Below are positions 44,720 to 48,611 of a stretch of DNA of 48,611 nucleotides, piece after piece (positions within the stretch are counted from its first letter, which is position 1; each line of letters begins with the position of its first letter). The notes under the pieces were generated by a model. The model was given only the letters and a program-made list of their open reading frames with translations, searched no databases and was not told the DNA's origin. Source of the stretch: Pseudomonas palleroniana (GTDB lineage Bacteria; Pseudomonadota; Gammaproteobacteria; Pseudomonadales; Pseudomonadaceae). The stretch is taken from assembly GCF_003031675.1 (NCBI RefSeq), contig NZ_PYWX01000065.1, forward strand, positions 1 to 48,611, given 5' to 3'. Position numbers and translations under genes: made by a program.

Positions 44720-44806
44720 TGTGGGAGGGGGCTTGCTCCCGATGGTGGTGTATCAGTCATACATTGGCTGACTGATACACCACCATCGGGAGCAAGCCCC
44801 TCCGGG
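44720..44806. repeat. Long REP hairpin between aldolase and monooxygenase genes
   Basis: Perfect 32-base arms 44728-44759 and 44769-44800 (GGGGCTTGCTCCCGATGG core, then TGGTGTATCAGTCA) enclose a 9-base loop. Same family as 18644-18734. Converging genes on either side make it a plausible bidirectional terminator. Confidence 0.85.
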
Positions 44807-44815
44807 CTTTATGTC

Positions 44816-45892
44816 TTAGGCGACTTGCTGCGTTCGTTGTGCGACCAACTGACGGGTGAGGGGGATCAAGCGCTTGCCGTAGTCAATCGCATCATTGAGC
44901 GGATCAAACCCACGGATCAGGAACGTGGTGATGCCCAGATCGTAGTAATCCAGCAAGGCTTCGGCGACCTGTTCAGGCGTGCCCACCAACGCTGTCGAGT
45001 TGCCCTGCGCACCCAGCAAGCCGGCGATCCCGGTCCACAAGCGCTTGTCCAGTCGTGCCCCTTGTGCCGCTGCCGCCAGCAACCGACGGGAGCCTTCATT
45101 CGGGGGGTCGCGGCGCACAAAGCCAGTCTGCTCGGCCAGTGCCGTGGCCTGCTGCAAGATGCTTTCGGCACGTGCCCAGGCGGCCTCTTCGGTTTCGGCG
45201 AGGATCGGCCGCAGCGACAGACTGAAGCGAATCGTACGCCCGTGCCTGGCCGCTTCCGCACGCACCTGGGCCACGGTTTCGCGCACCTGCTCGTAGGTTT
45301 CACCCCAGAGCGCATACACGTCGGCATGTTTGCCCGCCACCGCGATCGCCGCCGCAGAGGAGCCGCCAAAGTACAACGGAATATGCGGCTGCTGCGGCGA
45401 CTTCACCGAGGAGTGTGCGCCTTCGACCTGATAGTAGGTGCCGGCGAAATCGAAGGGTGTTTCGCTCGTCCATTCCTGGCGCACCACACTCAGGTATTCG
45501 TCGGTGCGCGCGTAGCGCTCGTCCTTGCCGATATGGCTGCCGTCGGCACGCAGTTCGCGGTCGTCGCCGCCGGTGATGATATGCACGGCGGTGCGTCCGC
45601 CGTTGAATACATCCAGGGTGGCGAACTGGCGAGCGGCCAGTGTGGGTTGGGCAAAGCCCGGGCGATGGGCGATGAGGAACTGCAGCTTTCGAGTGACGCT
45701 GGCGGCATGGGAGGCAATCAGCGTGCTGTCCGGGCTGTTGGAATGGAAGGCCACCAGGGCGCGGTCGAAACTCGCCTCCTCGTGGGCGCGGGCCACGGTT
45801 TCGACATACTCGGGTTGCAGCACCGGGCCGCTGCGCGGGTGGATTTCGGAGGCGTGATGGCCGCCGATATAGCCGATGAATTCGATGCTCAT
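44816..45892 (-). CDS. FMN-dependent alkanesulfonate-monooxygenase-like protein (SsuD/LLM family)
   Basis: 358 residues, a luciferase-like flavin monooxygenase. SsuD-type segments are SFDRALVAFHSNSPDS, FLIAHRPGFAQPTLAARQ, TLDVFNGGRTAVHIITGG and LYFGGSSAAAIAVAGKHADVYALWGE. By family it uses FMNH2 and O2 to release sulfite from an alkanesulfonate. The start is the ATG at 45892 with AAGGAG 5 bases upstream; the GTG 6 bases earlier would sit directly on that site. No reductase (SsuE) gene is adjacent. It fits the sulfur theme of 35-46 kb and lies downstream of an AraC gene on the same strand. Confidence 0.9.
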   Translation of the reverse strand: MSIEFIGYIGGHHASEIHPRSGPVLQPEYVETVARAHEEASFDRALVAFHSNSPDSTLIASHAASVTRKLQFLIAHRPGFAQPTLAARQFATLDVFNGGRTAVHIITGGDDRELRADGSHIGKDERYARTDEYLSVVRQEWTSETPFDFAGTYYQVEGAHSSVKSPQQPHIPLYFGGSSAAAIAVAGKHADVYALWGETYEQVRETVAQVRAEAARHGRTIRFSLSLRPILAETEEAAWARAESILQQATALAEQTGFVRRDPPNEGSRRLLAAAAQGARLDKRLWTGIAGLLGAQGNSTALVGTPEQVAEALLDYYDLGITTFLIRGFDPLNDAIDYGKRLIPLTRQLVAQRTQQVA

Positions 45893-46066
45893 GGTCACTC
45901 CTTGTTGGGTTGGGGTTCAACACCTCCACCGGGCAAGGGGTCGGTTATCCGGGTCAAAAGTAGGGCGGGGAGCGCGCCTTGTAAAATGCCGATTGGTTCT
46001 AACCTAATTATTAAAGAGTAGAATTACTCTTTATTGTGTTTATCAGTAATTTGCATTTTATCGGTG

Positions 46067-46921
46067 TCAGGCAGGCGCATCCGCCAGCGCAATGCTCGGC
46101 TGCTCGACATTGCCGCCGGCCCCCATGCGGTCGGCCAGGTAACGCGCCGGCGGTTGGCCCACGGCCTTGCGGAACATGGTGATAAAGCCACTGGCGTTTT
46201 CATAACCCAGGTCCAGCGCCACCGTTTGCACGCTGTCGCCCTTGGCCAGGCGTTGCAGGGACAGGATCACGTGCAACTGGCGGCGCCAGCGACCAAAACT
46301 CAAACCCAGTTCCTCCAGCAACAACCGCGTCATGCTGCGCTCGCTCATGCCGATGCGGATGGCCCATTGGCCGAGGCTGGATTTGTCAGCGGGATCCGCC
46401 AGCAGGCTGTCGGCCAGGCGGCGCAGCCTAACGTCTTGGGGCATGGGCAGGTGCAGGTCTTCGATGGGTGCTTCGGCCAGTTCGTCGAGCAATGTATTGA
46501 TCAGGCGCCCCTGGGCACCGTCGACGTCGTACAGCGGCGGGAAGCTCACCGCCTTGCTGATCAGCTCGTGCAACAGCCGCGACACCGCCAGGGTGCAGCA
46601 CTGTTCAGGCAAGGCATGGGCGGCGTCGGGGTCGATCAACAGGCAATAGATCTGCGCTTCACCCGACCCGCGTGCCGCATGGAAGGTGCCGCCGGGAATC
46701 CACAGGGCGCACTGCGGCGGCACGATCCAGATACCGGCTTCGATCTCGCAGTGGATGACCCCGCGCAAGGTGTACATCAACTGGCCTTTGCGGTGGGCAT
46801 GCTGCTGATGTTCCCAGGTGGCCGAGGTGCTGCTGGCGCCCACCCCCACCACGGCGCGAGGGAAAATGTCGGCGTCCCTGGACATCGAAGGGTCGTGCAT
46901 ATCAAGGCGGTGGTGTCTCAT
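46067..46921 (-). CDS. AraC-family regulator with N-terminal cupin
   Basis: 284 residues from MRHHRLDMHDPSMSR; a frame reaching 47065 adds residues across the divergent promoter and is rejected. The cupin sensor region contains WEHQQHAHRKGQLMYTLRGV and a PPQCALWIPGGTFHA segment. The C-terminal AraC DNA-binding domain reads LGQWAIRIGMSERSMTRLLLEELG and VQTVALDLGYENASGFITMFRKAVGQPPARY. It is of the NimR/YdeO-like type that often represses or activates a neighbouring exporter or enzyme. Possible targets are the downstream monooxygenase or the divergent small gene at 47044. A Fur-like palindrome lies between it and that gene. Confidence 0.88.
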   Translation of the reverse strand: MRHHRLDMHDPSMSRDADIFPRAVVGVGASSTSATWEHQQHAHRKGQLMYTLRGVIHCEIEAGIWIVPPQCALWIPGGTFHAARGSGEAQIYCLLIDPDAAHALPEQCCTLAVSRLLHELISKAVSFPPLYDVDGAQGRLINTLLDELAEAPIEDLHLPMPQDVRLRRLADSLLADPADKSSLGQWAIRIGMSERSMTRLLLEELGLSFGRWRRQLHVILSLQRLAKGDSVQTVALDLGYENASGFITMFRKAVGQPPARYLADRMGAGGNVEQPSIALADAPA

Positions 46922-47000
46922 GGTGGGCTTGGCACATTGGCTGAATTGCGAAATAGTTTGGCTATTCTGTGCAATGCCGTCCAGTGCCTGGCGCTCTATG

Positions 47001-47017
47001 ATGAGAGTCACTCTCAT
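47001..47017. promoter_or_regulatory. Perfect palindrome resembling a Fur box
   Basis: ATGAGAGTCACTCTCAT is a perfect 8-1-8 inverted repeat. Against the 7-1-7 Fur model (TGATAAT-n-ATTATCA) it matches 11 of 14 positions. It lies 27 bases before the ATG at 47044 and 80 bases before the AraC start, so it could act on either. A different dyad-binding regulator, including the AraC protein, is possible. Confidence 0.45.
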
Positions 47018-47043
47018 TAAGGTGAGTTTTAAGGAGCAATGCC

Positions 47044-47454
47044 ATGCGACTCGACAGTTCAACATTCCCCATCGTCAAAATCGTTTTCGATGCCCCCAAC
47101 GATGGCGGGCCGGAGGATGCCTTCCTGGTGTTCGAAGGCCTGCTCGCCCGCCAGCAGCCGTTCCTGCTGCTGCACGAAAAAGCCGTGGACGAGAACAACT
47201 ATGAGCACTCCCACGAAGAGCGCAAGCACGCGTCCCTCTGGATGAAGAAGAACAAGCCGGCGCTGCAGGCGTTCGTCAGAGGCATGATCCAGGTGGAACC
47301 CAGTGCGGCCAAGCGCCTGGCGCTCAAGCCGTTTACCGTGACATTCGGCAAGGCTTGGGGTTACCCGTTGCTGGTGGTGGAATCCAGGGACCGGGCCTGG
47401 GCGCTGGCGCGGGATGTGCTGGATGAAGAGGTGTCGGATGTGGCGCATTTTTGA
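47044..47454 (+). CDS. Small conserved-looking protein of unknown function
   Basis: 136 residues, not recognised. Start supported by AAGGAG 7 bases upstream. The protein has no signal peptide or membrane helix and is probably cytoplasmic. It has a charged, histidine-containing middle (NNYEHSHEERKHASLWMKKNKPAL) and an alternating beta/alpha look: TFPIVKIVFDAPN, then FLVFEGLLARQQPFLLLHE, later ALKPFTVTFGKAWGYPLLVVES. This resembles STAS/SEC14-like folds only loosely. It is divergent from an AraC gene behind a Fur-like palindrome, which suggests iron- or stress-linked expression. Glutaminase follows 110 bases later. Confidence 0.75.
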   Translation: MRLDSSTFPIVKIVFDAPNDGGPEDAFLVFEGLLARQQPFLLLHEKAVDENNYEHSHEERKHASLWMKKNKPALQAFVRGMIQVEPSAAKRLALKPFTVTFGKAWGYPLLVVESRDRAWALARDVLDEEVSDVAHF

Positions 47455-47470
47455 GGGCGTGCCGGCTGGC

Positions 47471-47501
47471 CTGTGGCGTGGGGGTAGCTCCCTTGCCACA
47501 G
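47471..47501. repeat. Short GC-rich hairpin upstream of glutaminase
   Basis: CTGTGGC (47471-47477) pairs with GCCACAG (47495-47501) around a GGGGGTAGCTCCC inner stem. It is 17 bases past the small gene and could be its terminator or a solitary REP unit; no long T run follows. Confidence 0.6.
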
Positions 47502-47564
47502 GCATTTCAGGTATTCTCCGCGCCCCGCTTATCACCGATTCCAAGAAAGATGACAGGACAAGAC

Positions 47565-48473
47565 ATGCAGGCGCTGCTGGAGTCGATTCTCGACGAAGTA
47601 CGCCCACTGATCGGCCTCGGCAAAGTCGCCGACTACATCCCCGCGTTGGCCGACGTGCCCGCCAACCAACTCGGCATTGCGGTATACGGCAACGACGGCT
47701 CGGCCTACTGCGCTGGTGATGCCCACACCCTGTTCTCGGTACAGAGCATTTCCAAGGTCTTCAGCCTGGTCCAAGCCATCGATCACGGTGGTGAAACCAT
47801 CTGGGAACGCCTGGGCCATGAGCCTTCCGGGCAACCGTTCAACTCGCTGGTACAGCTGGAATTCGAACGCGGCCGCCCACGCAACCCCTTCATCAACGCG
47901 GGTGCGCTGGTGATCTGCGACATCAACCAATCGCGGTTTGCCGTGCCGATTCTGTCGATGCGGGACTTTGTACGACGCCTGTCGGGCAACCCGCAGATCC
48001 TGGTCAACAGCATCGTCGCCGACTCCGAAGCCCAACACGGCGCCCGCAACGCGGCCATGGCCTACCTGATGAAATCCTTCGGCAACTTCCACAACGACGT
48101 GGACGCCGTGCTGCACAGTTACTTCAACTATTGCGCGCTGCAGATGAGCTGCCTGGATTTGGCCAAGGCATTCAGCTTCCTGGCTAACGAAGGTACTAGT
48201 GCCCACAGCGGCGAGCAGATCCTGACCGCACGCCAGACCAAGCAGGTCAACTCGATCATGGCCACCAGCGGGCTGTATGACGAGGCGGGTAACTTTGCTT
48301 ATCGCGTGGGTTTGCCGGGCAAGAGCGGGGTGGGTGGCGGGATCGTCGCCGTCGTGCCGGGGCAGTTTACGGTGTGCGTATGGTCGCCGGAGTTGAATGC
48401 AGCGGGGAATTCGCTGGCGGGGATGAAGGCGCTGGAGTTGTTGAGTGAGCGGATTGGGTGGTCGGTGTTTTGA
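47565..48473 (+). CDS. glsA: Glutaminase
   Basis: 302 residues, the usual length for this family. It hydrolyses glutamine to glutamate and ammonia in the cytoplasm. It has the serine-type glutaminase fold with the Ser61-Ile-Ser-Lys64 (SxxK) catalytic pair in LFSVQSISKVF, followed by NPFINAGALV (Asn contacting substrate), NYCALQMSCLDLAKAFSFLANEG in two conserved parts, and the late GLPGKSGVGGGI. The start at 47565 has AGGA 6 bases upstream; earlier in-frame starts (47550, 47451) are less well supported. Monocistronic in appearance, followed by intergenic repeats. Confidence 0.95.
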   Translation: MQALLESILDEVRPLIGLGKVADYIPALADVPANQLGIAVYGNDGSAYCAGDAHTLFSVQSISKVFSLVQAIDHGGETIWERLGHEPSGQPFNSLVQLEFERGRPRNPFINAGALVICDINQSRFAVPILSMRDFVRRLSGNPQILVNSIVADSEAQHGARNAAMAYLMKSFGNFHNDVDAVLHSYFNYCALQMSCLDLAKAFSFLANEGTSAHSGEQILTARQTKQVNSIMATSGLYDEAGNFAYRVGLPGKSGVGGGIVAVVPGQFTVCVWSPELNAAGNSLAGMKALELLSERIGWSVF

Positions 48474-48484
48474 GTCGTTGAGCG

Positions 48485-48611
48485 CGTTCCCACGCTCCGC
48501 GTGGGAACGCATCCCGTGACGCTCCGCGTCACCATTGCGCGTGATTCGAACCTCGTACTAACCGACGGGACGCGGAGCGTCCCAGGCGGCATTCCCACGC
48601 AGAGCGTGGGA
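48485..48611. repeat. Intergenic TTCCCACGC repeat, running off the right edge
   Basis: A 25-base palindrome (48485-48509, core TTCCCACGCTCCGCGTGGGA), then GTGACGCTCCGCGTCAC and GGGACGCGGAGCGTCCC hairpins, then an incomplete palindrome at the window end. Same family and order as 34182-34289. Confidence 0.8.

Overview
The window is a high-GC chromosomal segment from a fluorescent Pseudomonas, most likely the P. fluorescens subgroup. The evidence is a complete half of a pyoverdine (siderophore) locus, Pseudomonas REP-type intergenic hairpins, and neighbours whose order recalls known Pseudomonas gene sets. No tRNA, rRNA, CRISPR array, insertion sequence or prophage was seen, and no gene-free stretch exceeds 300 bases.

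Region 1 (1-24068) is the pyoverdine locus. It opens inside a non-ribosomal peptide synthetase (NRPS), followed 3 bases later by a complete three-module terminal NRPS with thioesterase (pvdD-type). The adenylation pocket residues suggest that this last enzyme adds Lys, then D-formyl-hydroxyornithine (D-fOHOrn), then Ser. That matches the cyclic tail of the SBW25/ATCC 13525 pyoverdine class. Then come the ferripyoverdine receptor fpvA and the precursor exporter pvdE (minus strand), the ornithine formyltransferase pvdF (plus), the periplasmic maturation operon pvdM-pvdN-pvdO (minus) and the tyrosinase pvdP (plus). Both divergent promoters (pvdE/pvdF and pvdM/pvdP) carry, on each strand, a TAAAT-N16-CGT iron-starvation box for the sigma factor PvdS. 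The cytoplasmic steps (NRPS, PvdF), export (PvdE), periplasmic maturation (PvdM, N, O, P) and re-uptake (FpvA) are all here.

Region 2 (24069-31097) is accessory. It holds a Fic protein with a winged-helix tail and a perfect palindrome before its start, a hotdog thioesterase, a GlxA-type regulator, a LysR regulator divergent from a quinone oxidoreductase, a secreted protein made of nine 13-residue AEGGADRL repeats, a pirin and a short AraC regulator.

Region 3 (31098-35226) is a likely operon: a membrane-anchored monooxygenase-like (ABM) protein, a YtcJ-type amidohydrolase and a YcaC-type hydrolase, followed by a LysR regulator.

Region 4 (35223-45892) looks like organosulfur and thiol metabolism. 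It contains a sulfonate-type binding protein, an FMN monooxygenase, an acyl-CoA-dehydrogenase-like (SfnC/DszC) enzyme and a 2-hydroxyacid dehydrogenase in one operon. Next to it are a small cytochrome c, a thiol dioxygenase coupled to a four-domain rhodanese, a divergent LysR regulator, a class II aldolase and an SsuD-like monooxygenase.

Region 5 (46067-48611) has an AraC regulator divergent from a small unknown gene across a Fur-like palindrome, then glutaminase and terminal repeats. All functions are read from the sequence and from family knowledge; no database search was run.
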